The notes: a model not told the origin generated them from the sequence alone. 6,765 nucleotides of DNA from Bdellovibrionaceae bacterium UBA2339 (GCA_002344785.1 DDUL01000040.1:1-6765); one strand, 5' to 3'. Counted from the stretch's first letter, positions 1 to 6,670 are shown. Made by a program: numbers and translations.

Positions 1-1171
1 ATTGAGGCATCGCCTGAGATTTGCCGGCTTGGGCGCCGACATTCACGCGTGTCTTCGTCGCAGCCACGGGCAGGCGCGCCTTGGCTGGACGAACACTTTT
101 TTGCGCGCGTCCGCGCTGATCTTTGATGAGTCGGCGAAAGTTCTTCAACTGTGTGCTGGTGATGCCGATCCAGCGAAGCGAAATTCGAAACGCCTGACCC
201 TCGGGCTCAACTTCGACGACTTGTCCCGCGAGACGACTCTCTCGTCCAGGGCCGAGATCCGCGGCATGCAGCCACACAATCTTGCCGCGCTTCAGACGTC
301 GTGGATTAATGAACTCGCCACGAATCTCATTGATTTGATCGAGAATGACATCCTTGCCGAGTAAGATTCTTTGCGTTGCCGCTCGCCGAAACAAGTGCGC
401 GGGCGAAACCTTTTTGCCCTCAGGTGTCGACCAAAACTGAAGCTTCTGCTTGAACAGCGAAGGATCGATCGGTGTGGGGAAGATGTCCGCGATCGGCAAG
501 TTGCGAAAGAGATTGTACTGGGTCTCTGCCGTCTCGGGGAGGAGGAGGAAAATCTTGACGGAGTTAGGGTCTGTGATCGGCAGCGTGCGAATGAACTTCT
601 CGAGCTTCTCTTGGGGATTGAGCGGTGCCGTCTTGTTCGCTGATGTCGACGTCGGCTGACTTTGTAGGAGACTCCACTCCATGAATACGAACCACTCCGA
701 CGTCTCGCTTTCTGTGGAGTTGTTCTTGGGCGAGGCCGCGTGGGACGGTTCAGCCGCTAAGGGCGGCGGCGCTTGTGACTCGGGATTCGGCTTGGAACCT
801 TGAATTTGAGGCGAACTCGATTTCACTTGCGGTGGATCGGCTGTCGATGGCGGCGACTCATGCGGACTTCGATTTTTCGGCTCTGTCGCAATGGCGTCGC
901 CGGTTGTGGAGTTGTTCTTCGCCGATGTCGATGCCGATTTCGCGTCAGTCGCTGAGGCCTCGGTGGCCAATGGCGGTGGCGGAGGTGGCGGCTCCAAACT
1001 TCTTCGCAATTCGTATTGATGCTCACTGAGAACTTCCGCAATCCAGCGTTGAAGATCAGCTTGCAACCTTTGTTGTCGAGGCGAAAGCGGACCCACGGGA
1101 CCTGAGGCTTTCGCCGGAGTCCGCCGCGTGGATTCATCATCTAGAATCACAAGGGCGCGGACCATACTCAT
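1..1171 (-). CDS. Partial protein with degenerate receiver-like and PilZ-like segments (3' end outside window)
   Basis: An uninterrupted minus-strand frame of 390 codons begins at ATG 1171 and leaves the window still open. A TGA directly upstream (1174-1172) in frame means the start cannot be earlier. A second ATG at 1165 is possible, and neither has a convincing Shine-Dalgarno. No signal peptide, so probably cytoplasmic. Seen in the protein: a short hydrophobic N-terminus ending in Asp-Asp (4-12), a helical stretch (30-58), seven prolines (61-67), a Pro/Ser/Thr/Ala-rich linker to about 156, then folded-looking sequence 158-350 and a basic tail (352-390). Residues 159-248 resemble the second half of a response-regulator receiver: FMEW where FLDW-type beta-3 would sit, and FPTPID where the family has xxKPxD. 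Residues 255-350 resemble a PilZ barrel ending in FRISLRWIGI and a short helix, without clean RxxxR or DxSxxG motifs. The domain calls are inference from pattern; the coding call is firm. Confidence 0.85.
   Translation of the reverse strand, partial: MSMVRALVILDDESTRRTPAKASGPVGPLSPRQQRLQADLQRWIAEVLSEHQYELRRSLEPPPPPPPLATEASATDAKSASTSAKNNSTTGDAIATEPKNRSPHESPPSTADPPQVKSSSPQIQGSKPNPESQAPPPLAAEPSHAASPKNNSTESETSEWFVFMEWSLLQSQPTSTSANKTAPLNPQEKLEKFIRTLPITDPNSVKIFLLLPETAETQYNLFRNLPIADIFPTPIDPSLFKQKLQFWSTPEGKKVSPAHLFRRAATQRILLGKDVILDQINEIRGEFINPRRLKRGKIVWLHAADLGPGRESRLAGQVVEVEPEGQAFRISLRWIGITSTQLKNFRRLIKDQRGRAQKSVRPAKARLPVAATKTRVNVGAQAGKSQAMPQ
713..919. repeat. 15-bp direct repeat inside the linker of the left gene
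   Basis: The sequence TGTGGAGTTGTTCTT occurs at 713-727 and again at 905-919. On the minus strand both copies are in the reading frame of the left gene and encode Lys-Asn-Asn-Ser-Thr, at residues about 85-89 and 149-153. A related STSANKT stretch lies at 175-181. The repeats mark the linker as low-complexity sequence that probably grew by local duplication; they do not look like a mobile-element trace. Confidence 0.6.
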
Positions 1172-1321
1172 TCAGAATAGCTCGGGTCCTGTCGAGTGCG
1201 CTGACGAAAAACCGAAGATTCACATTGGCGTATCAAAATGGCGCGAGATCTAGCTAAAGGTCTGAGATTTCGACTCATTTGGGCGCAACCACAAGCGTGA
1301 TACTGCACTCCAAAAGTCTGG

Positions 1322-1340
1322 CACAACTTGTGATTAACAA
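1322..1340. promoter_or_regulatory. Overlapping palindromes, possible operator
   Basis: CACAA-C-TTGTG (1322-1332) is a perfect 11-base inverted repeat. It overlaps a second symmetric element, TTGT-GATTA-ACAA (1328-1340). The position, roughly midway between the divergent starts, suits a repressor or activator site controlling one or both genes. Short palindromes arise by chance, and no known consensus is matched closely enough to name a regulator. Confidence 0.25.
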
Positions 1341-1400
1341 TCCTCGAGGAAGGCTTGTGGAAATTCGGTGCGAAGTCGCAAGCATTCAAAAACCCCCACT

Positions 1401-1440
1401 TCTCCTCACTTGAGCGAAGTTGAACGTGTGGTGAGGGAGA
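1401..1440 (+). promoter_or_regulatory. Hairpin in the 5' leader of the VWA gene
   Basis: TCTCCTCAC (1401-1409) can pair with GTGAGGGAGA (1431-1440) if one G is bulged, leaving a 21-base loop. The 3' arm ends five bases before the GGAGG ribosome binding site (1445-1449), and an overlapping palindrome GAGATCTC (1437-1444) sits directly against it. A fold here could affect translation initiation. There is no T-run, so it is not a terminator. Confidence 0.3.
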
Positions 1441-1453
1441 TCTCGGAGGCAGT

Positions 1454-3034
1454 ATGGGCCGCGAAAACTTCAACCAACGACTCAATTCGATTCGATTCGG
1501 AATCGTTGCTGCCGTCATGATCCCACTGATGTTGGGCTTAGCGGCGTGCAACCCGCCCAAGTTTGAAGGTCAGAACATCACCGTGCAGGACATCGGAAGT
1601 TCGGAAGTTTTGTCGAACTATTTTAAACTCTCGGAAGTCAGCTTCAACCAATCGCAGGAAACTCTCGAAGAGAACCTGACGACACTGAATTTTGAAGTCG
1701 TCGACGCCAGCGGAAATCCGGTCGAAGGGATTCGTGCGTCCGACTTGCAGCTTTCTGAAGCGGGAAAGCCAGTGTCGCAATTTGATCTGGATTCGAATTC
1801 TAAGAAAATCGTCCAGACCGTGGACATTGTCTTTGCCGTAGACGTTACGGGCTCAATGACCCCAACCATCGAGTCCGCGAAGCTGAGACTCATCAATTTC
1901 GTGCATCGAACTCGCGCCGCCGGCTATCACACGCGCATGTGTCTGCTCACCTTTGGCGACTACACCGTGAAGGCTTGCACACGCTTTTACGACAATGACC
2001 CATCGAAGCCCGAAACGATGGCGGATGTGAACGCGCTCATCAGTGAGATCACCAAGCTTCAAGCGCTCAAGGGTGCGAATGACCCCGGCGGCTATGATTT
2101 AAATGAAAACCCCATGCGCGCCCTGATCGATGCGTCGGCCGCACCATTTTTGTCGGACTCACAGCGCTTCGCCATTCTCATCACCGATGACGGCTTCCTC
2201 TATTCGCCGGGCAATCAAGGCTCTGTCGGTAATCTTGCGCCTCGATACAACGAAGTGTTGCAAGCTCTGGATCGCTCAAAGCTCAAAGTCTTCGCGGCAA
2301 CTCCAAGTCTTGCCGGCTACAATTCAAATTTCCAAGGCCAACCCAGCATCGTTCAGGCCAGCGGCGGCGAACACTTCCTCTTCAGTGATCTCATCAGTGG
2401 TCGCATCACATTAGATACAATCCTCAATCGCATCATCGCGCGCGTGCAAGTGAGCTACAAAATCTCTTACACGGCCAGAGAGACGCAAGGTCACCAACCG
2501 AATCTTCCGCTCCCGGCGCGCAAGATCGAACTTCGGCTCGCCAACGGACAAAGTGTGTTCGTGCGAAATCTTCAAGTTCAATCCAACCTTCCCAATGGCC
2601 GCGCTGAGTACAAGCGAAAGTGGCGCGTGAGCGACAAGTCCGCGCGCGAGGGCACCTTGCGCGTGAAGATCGACGGACAAGAGCTGCATCGAGGATTTTG
2701 GTTCAACGATGGCGAGATCGAATTCGACGTGCCGCCCGCACCGGGTGCAAAGCTTGAAGTCAGCTATGAACCAGCGAAGCTGAAAGACGCACTTGAACTG
2801 ACACCGATGATTTTGCCCGGAGACATGAGTCCTGCGGGTCTGGATCTCGAACTTAACGGCAAGGCGGCTATGCCCGGCGATGTGCTCTATGAGAAAAATC
2901 TTGAAGGGCAGTGGTCAGTGCGCCTCGCGGATCGAGTGTTGAGCGAAGAAGATCCCTATCACATTCGCGGTGCGCGCGGACTGACCGTGCGAATGTTCTA
3001 CGAAGAGCCAAATGAAAACGCCATCCGACGTTGA
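1454..3034 (+). CDS. VWA-domain lipoprotein
   Basis: This gene encodes 526 residues. The start is set by GGAGG at 1445-1449, four bases ahead of the ATG. Residues 1-31 form a lipoprotein signal: an Arg-containing n-region, a hydrophobic core at 15-29, and lipobox L29-A-A-C32. Asn at +2 is not the inner-membrane retention Asp, so outer-membrane anchoring is likely. Residues about 75-115 match the Ig-like segment often found before VWA domains (D-x-x-G-x-PV-x-G-I then D-x-x-L-x-E-x-G). The VWA domain spans about 122-335. Its metal site looks complete: D130-V-T132-G-S134 (DxTxS form), the Asp/Gly-rich loop near 210-218, and ITDD at 243-246. C163 and C175 could form a disulfide. The C-terminus (390-526) is beta-rich and seems to contain two related modules. 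VWA domains bind protein partners through a divalent cation; the partner here is unknown. The 3' end converges on pckG, whose terminator overlaps the last codons. Confidence 0.95.
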   Translation: MGRENFNQRLNSIRFGIVAAVMIPLMLGLAACNPPKFEGQNITVQDIGSSEVLSNYFKLSEVSFNQSQETLEENLTTLNFEVVDASGNPVEGIRASDLQLSEAGKPVSQFDLDSNSKKIVQTVDIVFAVDVTGSMTPTIESAKLRLINFVHRTRAAGYHTRMCLLTFGDYTVKACTRFYDNDPSKPETMADVNALISEITKLQALKGANDPGGYDLNENPMRALIDASAAPFLSDSQRFAILITDDGFLYSPGNQGSVGNLAPRYNEVLQALDRSKLKVFAATPSLAGYNSNFQGQPSIVQASGGEHFLFSDLISGRITLDTILNRIIARVQVSYKISYTARETQGHQPNLPLPARKIELRLANGQSVFVRNLQVQSNLPNGRAEYKRKWRVSDKSAREGTLRVKIDGQELHRGFWFNDGEIEFDVPPAPGAKLEVSYEPAKLKDALELTPMILPGDMSPAGLDLELNGKAAMPGDVLYEKNLEGQWSVRLADRVLSEEDPYHIRGARGLTVRMFYEEPNENAIRR

Positions 3035-3045
3035 GCCGGATGGCG
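3015..3045 (-). terminator. Intrinsic terminator of pckG, inside the end of the VWA gene
   Basis: CGCCATCCG (3019-3027) and CGGATGGCG (3037-3045) form a perfect 9-bp stem with a 9-base loop. Read on the minus strand, the stem is followed by TTTT (3018-3015) and then CATTT, the layout of a rho-independent terminator 29 bases beyond the pckG stop. On the plus strand no T-run follows, so its use for the VWA transcript is less certain. The loop carries the TGA stop codon of the VWA gene (3032-3034), so the two convergent units overlap by design or constraint. An alternative stem, TTGAGC (3031-3036) with GCTCAA (3045-3050), competes with it. Confidence 0.7.
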
Positions 3046-3073
3046 CTCAATTGCGGGGTTCGCTTCGGTCGTC

Positions 3074-4948
3074 TTAGGGCTGAGGGCCGCTTGCCGAACC
3101 CGAGCGCTCAGCGGCCCAATCAACGAGTCGTTTGACCAAAGTTTCGTTGTAGTTCATCAGCGCCTTGGGCATGCGATTGCCAAATTTCGCGAAATGTTCG
3201 CGATGGCTTCGCACTTCTTCGCCCCAGGCTTGGCCATTGATCTCTGTGAGTCTTTCAAAGGCCGCGCGCGACATGCTCGCCTCAAGTCCCGACCAATCCA
3301 GATCCGTGAAGCTTGGGCTAACGCCAAGCGGATGCGTGACGCCGGCGCCAGCGCGACCCTTGACCCGTTCGAACATCCACTTCAGGACACGCATATTGTC
3401 GCCAAATCCTGGCCACATGAATTTGCCGTTTTCGTCCTTGCGGAACCAATTGACGCCAAAAATTTTAGGAAGCTTCAGCCCTTTGGACTCAAACGACAAC
3501 CAATGCTGGAAGTAATCTCCCATGTTGTAGCCACAGAAGGGGAGCATCGCCATGGGGTCGCGGCGAACAACACCCGTCGCGCCCGCAGCTGCCGCCGTCG
3601 TTTCGCTTGCGAGTGTTGCGCCCAAATAGATTCCGCCGGTCCACGATTCTGATTCATAGACGAGCGGAACAAGTTGCGCGCGACGTCCGCCAAAAACCAT
3701 CGCCTCAAGCGGCACGCCCTGCGGATTGTCCCACTGCTCATCCAGTGATGGGCACTGCTCAATCGCGACGGTGAAACGCGCGTTCGGGTGCGCCGCTGTT
3801 CGACCGCAATCCGGTGTCCAAGCCTGCCCCGTCCAATCCGTCAGCTTCGCAGGCGGAACCTTCGTCATGCCTTCCCACCAAACGTCGCCGTCTTCCGTCA
3901 GCGCGACATTCGTGAAAATGGTGTTCTTCTCGATGGTCTTCATCGCATTGGGATTTGTATCGGATGAAGTTCCGGGCGCGACGCCAAAGAAACCGGCTTC
4001 GGGGTTGATGGCCCAGAGGCGACCGTCAGGTCCCGGCTTGATCCACGCGATATCGTCGCCCACAGTCGTGAGTTTCCAGCCATCAAAAGCCTTCGGCGGA
4101 ACCAGCATCGCAAAGTTTGTTTTTCCGCAGGCGGATGGAAACGCAGCGCCCACGTACATTTTCTCGCCGGCGGGGGACTGCAAACCGAGAATCAGCATGT
4201 GTTCGGCCAGCCAACCTTGATCGCGGCCCATCGCCGAGGCCAAACGAAGCGCGAAGCACTTTTTGCCGAGCAAGGCGTTGCCGCCGTAACCCGAGCCAAA
4301 GCTCCAGATCTCGTTTCGCTGAGGATAATGAACGATGTACTTTTCCGTGTTGCAGGGCCATGGCTTGTCGGTTTCGCCCGAGGCCAACGGCGCGCCCACA
4401 GTGTGCAGCGCCTTCACGAACTGACCCTGATCACCCAAAGCCTTCCAAACGCGCTCACCCATGCGAGTCATGCGTCGCATGTTCACCACAACATAGGGAG
4501 AGTCGCTCAGCTCAATGCCGATCTTCGCTAGTGGCGAACCGACCGGACCCATTGAAAACGGAATGACGTAGAGAGTTCGGCCGCGCATGCAGCCCTTGAA
4601 CAGTGGTCGCAGCTTGGCGTCCATGTCCGTCGGATTCATCCAATTGTTGTTGGGGCCGGCCTCTTCTGCCGTGGGCGTGCAAACGAAAGTTCGATCTTCA
4701 ACTCGAGCCACGTCCTTAGGGTCTGACCACGCAAGATAAGAGTTGGGACGCTTGGCTGGGTTGAGCGGGCGGAAAGTTCCTTGCTCAACGAGGCGATCAA
4801 TCAGCATTCGCTCTTCGGCTTCGCTACCGTCGCAAAAGTGAACAGATGCAGGTTCACAGAGAGTGACCACGCTCTCGATCCAAGTCAGTAGCTCCTGATT
4901 TTGTACCGGAGATGCGCTTTTCACTTGTTGCCAGCTCGTCATTGTCAT
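3074..4948 (-). CDS. pckG: Phosphoenolpyruvate carboxykinase (GTP)
   Basis: The product, 624 residues and cytosolic, converts oxaloacetate plus GTP to phosphoenolpyruvate, GDP and CO2, the first committed step of gluconeogenesis. The length is normal for the GTP family. Seen in order: VAR with R82 (substrate), CTPTAEEAGP (90-99), YGGN (221-224), K229/K230 and AEH250 (Mn2+ ligands), the signature P-loop FPSACGKTN (270-278), metal-binding D298-D299, NAR391 and GGRR (420-423), and the guanine pocket WFRKD...GKF...PGFGDN with F502, F510, F515 and N518. No key residue is missing. The frame stays open upstream to 5182, but those 75 or so residues are Arg/Cys/Ser-rich and unlike the family. I chose ATG 4948 because GGGGAG (4964-4959) lies 10 bases ahead; ATG 4957 is only one base from it and ATG 4942 is 16 away. 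The gene stands alone, convergent with the VWA gene. Confidence 0.97.
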   Translation of the reverse strand: MTMTSWQQVKSASPVQNQELLTWIESVVTLCEPASVHFCDGSEAEERMLIDRLVEQGTFRPLNPAKRPNSYLAWSDPKDVARVEDRTFVCTPTAEEAGPNNNWMNPTDMDAKLRPLFKGCMRGRTLYVIPFSMGPVGSPLAKIGIELSDSPYVVVNMRRMTRMGERVWKALGDQGQFVKALHTVGAPLASGETDKPWPCNTEKYIVHYPQRNEIWSFGSGYGGNALLGKKCFALRLASAMGRDQGWLAEHMLILGLQSPAGEKMYVGAAFPSACGKTNFAMLVPPKAFDGWKLTTVGDDIAWIKPGPDGRLWAINPEAGFFGVAPGTSSDTNPNAMKTIEKNTIFTNVALTEDGDVWWEGMTKVPPAKLTDWTGQAWTPDCGRTAAHPNARFTVAIEQCPSLDEQWDNPQGVPLEAMVFGGRRAQLVPLVYESESWTGGIYLGATLASETTAAAAGATGVVRRDPMAMLPFCGYNMGDYFQHWLSFESKGLKLPKIFGVNWFRKDENGKFMWPGFGDNMRVLKWMFERVKGRAGAGVTHPLGVSPSFTDLDWSGLEASMSRAAFERLTEINGQAWGEEVRSHREHFAKFGNRMPKALMNYNETLVKRLVDWAAERSGSASGPQP

Positions 4949-4958
4949 GTCGGACATT

Positions 4959-4964
4959 CTCCCC
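4959..4964 (-). promoter_or_regulatory. Ribosome binding site that sets the pckG start
   Basis: GGGGAG on the minus strand (plus strand CTCCCC) is the only good Shine-Dalgarno near three in-frame ATGs at 4957, 4948 and 4942. Spacings are 1, 10 and 16 bases. The first is too tight and the last too long, so 4948 is preferred. Confidence 0.55.
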
Positions 4965-5060
4965 ACTCGTGCATTCCGCTCTTGGCAAATCCGAAAGTTT
5001 TCACCTGACTGAAGCCGTCTGAGAGGCTCGGGCGGGTGTGAACTTCCTGACTTGCATCGC

Positions 5061-5118
5061 TTCAGCGTCCTCATCGTCCCCACAGTTTGAAGTGTGGAAG
5101 TACGGCGGCTTCGCTGAA
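5061..5118 (-). promoter_or_regulatory. Nested inverted repeats in the probable pckG leader
   Basis: The outer arms are TTCAGCG (5061-5067) and CGCTGAA (5112-5118), a perfect 7-bp pair. Inside lies CCACA (5080-5084) and TGTGG (5093-5097), part of an 18-base near-palindrome in which only one base pair breaks the symmetry. The structure sits about 110-170 bases upstream of the pckG start. It could be a leader RNA fold or a DNA operator. I cannot match it to a known riboswitch or regulator. Confidence 0.3.
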
Positions 5119-5306
5119 AGTCGCATCGGCGAAGTCGGTTCTCTAGGGCCGATCTCCGCGGACTCGAGCAGATGTTGAACATCAGAAAATTGGGCCGAAA
5201 CCTAACATAGCCGCCCTCGCCGCCAAAGGCCTGTGTTGGTCCCTGTCAAAAGCGCCTGAGGTGCGGCGATTTTTTCAACTCGACGGATTGGCCATGAATT
5301 CCGTGA

Positions 5307-5334
5307 TTTCGATGACTTAGAGCGGAAATCGAAA
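5307..5334. promoter_or_regulatory. Inverted repeat TTTCGAT-N14-ATCGAAA, possible operator
   Basis: The two perfect 7-base arms (5307-5313 and 5328-5334) have centres 21 bases apart, about two helical turns, the geometry expected for a dimeric DNA-binding protein. The element ends 16 bases before the candidate -35 hexamer of the downstream exported-protein gene, so an activator role is conceivable. No regulator family can be named from the sequence. Confidence 0.35.
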
Positions 5335-5350
5335 GTGCGAAATACACCAC

Positions 5351-5391
5351 TGGACAAGTGCCTCAAGACAGCGCTTAATGCGTCGCATAAT
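5351..5391 (+). promoter_or_regulatory. Candidate sigma-70-type promoter for the exported-protein gene
   Basis: TGGACA (5351-5356, five of six to TTGACA) is followed after 17 bases by CTTAAT (5374-5379, four of six to TATAAT). A better -10 hexamer, CATAAT (5386-5391, five of six), lies slightly downstream with a poor -35 (AAGACA, 5365-5370, 15-base spacer). Either would give a very short leader ahead of the AAAGGA ribosome binding site (5401-5406). The call rests on hexamer matches only. Confidence 0.35.
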
Positions 5392-5412
5392 TCTGCATAT
5401 AAAGGATGAAGC

Positions 5413-6642
5413 ATGCGCGACTTCAAATTCGTTGCCCGTCAGATCAGTTCAATCACCTTTTTGAGTGGCGCCATTTTGAGCGGACTCATCACTGCAACTT
5501 CGAGCGAGGCTCGCCAGTGCGGAGATTTGTTTTTGAGCGACACCTCGGCACTTGCCATCAAAACTGAGATTCAGAGTTTCGAGCGCAAAATCGAATTCTG
5601 GCGAAATCTCACGGGTCACACAGCTCGTCGACATGTGATCGAGGCCAATCGCCGATTTCAATTGATGCGCTTTCACTTACAGGGCGGCGAAGTGAATGCC
5701 GTGGTCGAGGTCTATCGACAGCTCTTCCGCGATGTCGAACTGAATTTGCATCGCATGCGTGATCTGCGGGCGCGAGGCGAGAGCTTGCTGCGGCTCGGTC
5801 GTGGCAAAGAGGCGCTTCGTCTTGAACTCGAGGCGCGTCGACACGAGCGTTCGTTTGGCGAGTCGTACGGCGAATATGTTCGCGTTCGCACGGAGCTTGA
5901 AACGATGGCTGCGGCCGAAGGTGCACCGGCGCAAGCCGCGCAGCGCGCTCTGGATAATCTGGGTCTTCGAAATCTGCGACAGCTATTCCCATCTTTGGGC
6001 TTGCCCGCTGATCGCGTCAGCTTGGATGTCGTCCGCGAAGCTTTCCGCAATTCTCCCGAAGCCTTGCTCGGCAAGCTCGAGCGAGACCTGAGCGCGGAAC
6101 GACGAACTGCCGTGTTCATGATCGGACTTCCTGTCCTCAACGCGAGCCAGGCATTGCTTTATCGATTGCCGCCGGTGGCGCGAGAGCGCGTCACTTCGCT
6201 GTTGGGGATGAGCTATGATGTGTACTTGCGGGATCGATACTTTCCTGAAGTCGAGCGCCTCATGCAGTACTCAGGCGGAGAAGCGCAGCAGTTGCGGCTG
6301 TTGATGGAGCTCAATGCCAAAGGTACGCGCGATGAATTGTTGCTCGTGATGGCGCGGCTTGTGAATGCCGAGTCCACTTGGGTTCGTTTGCGTCGCCAAG
6401 CCGAGAGCGAGCGCGACATGCCGATGACACAAAACTTTCTGGAGCGAATGCGCAAGGCCGAGGCCGAAGCACAGCGTCTCGGAGCGCTCTCGCTCTATCA
6501 GCGTGTCGCGATGACGGAGCGAACAGCTCGCATGATTTTACTCATCACCGGCGCGGGTGCAGCGGCCTATGCGCAGTGGGGCGATGATCTGGATGAAGAT
6601 GTTCGCGGACTTCTGCAGGCGTTGTCGCTTCTAGGTGGCTGA
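5413..6642 (+). CDS. Exported, mostly alpha-helical protein of unknown function
   Basis: I do not recognise this 409-residue protein. The start is supported by AAAGGA at 5401-5406, six bases upstream. The N-terminus looks like a Sec signal: basic residues K5 and R9, a hydrophobic core at about 11-28, and a plausible cleavage after S-E-A33. C36 is the only cysteine, and no lipobox precedes it, so a soluble periplasmic or secreted form is more likely than a lipoprotein. The mature part is rich in Arg, Glu, Leu and Ala with heptad-like spacing, especially 46-165 and 320-372, suggesting long helices, coiled coil or helical-hairpin repeats; few beta-like stretches are seen. A hydrophobic, Gly/Ala-rich segment at 374-388 could be a weak membrane contact, followed by an acidic GDDLDED (390-396) and a leucine-rich end. 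No catalytic motif is visible. It is transcribed alone, diverges from pckG, and ends at a strong terminator. Confidence 0.92.
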   Translation: MRDFKFVARQISSITFLSGAILSGLITATSSEARQCGDLFLSDTSALAIKTEIQSFERKIEFWRNLTGHTARRHVIEANRRFQLMRFHLQGGEVNAVVEVYRQLFRDVELNLHRMRDLRARGESLLRLGRGKEALRLELEARRHERSFGESYGEYVRVRTELETMAAAEGAPAQAAQRALDNLGLRNLRQLFPSLGLPADRVSLDVVREAFRNSPEALLGKLERDLSAERRTAVFMIGLPVLNASQALLYRLPPVARERVTSLLGMSYDVYLRDRYFPEVERLMQYSGGEAQQLRLLMELNAKGTRDELLLVMARLVNAESTWVRLRRQAESERDMPMTQNFLERMRKAEAEAQRLGALSLYQRVAMTERTARMILLITGAGAAAYAQWGDDLDEDVRGLLQALSLLGG

Positions 6643-6670
6643 GCCGTCGGCTGAGAAAACAATGACGAAA

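Larger units (their letters stand above)
1172..1453. other. Divergent intergenic region between the left gene and the VWA lipoprotein gene
   Basis: This 282-base stretch must hold the promoters of both divergent genes. I could not find a convincing -35/-10 pair for either direction. It does hold two structures: a small palindrome cluster at 1322-1340 and a hairpin at 1401-1440 just before the VWA ribosome binding site. A minus-strand reading frame crosses it, but it also covers the start and signal peptide of the VWA gene and has no recognisable protein features, so I treat the region as non-coding. Confidence 0.6.
4949..5412. other. 464-base divergent regulatory region between pckG and the exported-protein gene
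   Basis: No convincing gene is present. The minus-strand frame from 5182 down to the pckG start is open but reads like untranslated leader (many Arg, Ser and Cys, no domain pattern). A minus-strand frame at 5202-5426 also covers the start of the plus-strand gene and is rejected. What the region does hold: nested inverted repeats (5061-5118), a TTGACA hexamer on the minus strand (plus-strand TGTCAA 5244-5249) without a good -10 at normal spacing, an inverted repeat at 5307-5334, and a candidate plus-strand promoter at 5351-5391. The length is generous for two simple promoters, so regulated expression of pckG or its neighbour is plausible. Confidence 0.6.

Noticed and set aside
2..659. Plus-strand reading frames at 2-364, 371-643 and 450-659
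   Set aside because: They lie opposite the continuous 390-codon minus-strand gene, are broken into pieces, lack ribosome binding sites and give Arg/Cys-rich sequence with no domain pattern.
1168..1560. Minus-strand frame across the intergenic region and into the VWA gene
   Set aside because: It covers the ribosome binding site and lipoprotein signal of a clear gene; its own product has no recognisable features.
3019..3050. H-type pseudoknot from the two overlapping stems at the VWA stop codon
   Set aside because: The connecting loop across the 9-bp stem would have zero length, which is sterically impossible; the stems must be alternatives.
3165..4566. Several plus-strand frames of 110-164 codons opposite pckG
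   Set aside because: pckG is unambiguous on the other strand; these are antisense shadows common in GC-rich coding DNA.
5252..5275. Possible plus-strand terminator: small GC stem followed by TTTTTT (5270-5275)
   Set aside because: The stem is only about five pairs with a G-U pair and a three-base loop, does not abut the T-run, and no plus-strand transcript is known to reach it.
5202..5426. Minus-strand 74-codon frame upstream of pckG
   Set aside because: It begins inside the exported-protein gene, overlaps that gene's promoter and ribosome binding site, and shows no protein-like pattern.
5413..5530. Lipoprotein signal in the exported protein, using C36
   Set aside because: The residues before the cysteine are A-R-Q, which is not a lipobox; a cleavage after A33 by signal peptidase I fits better.
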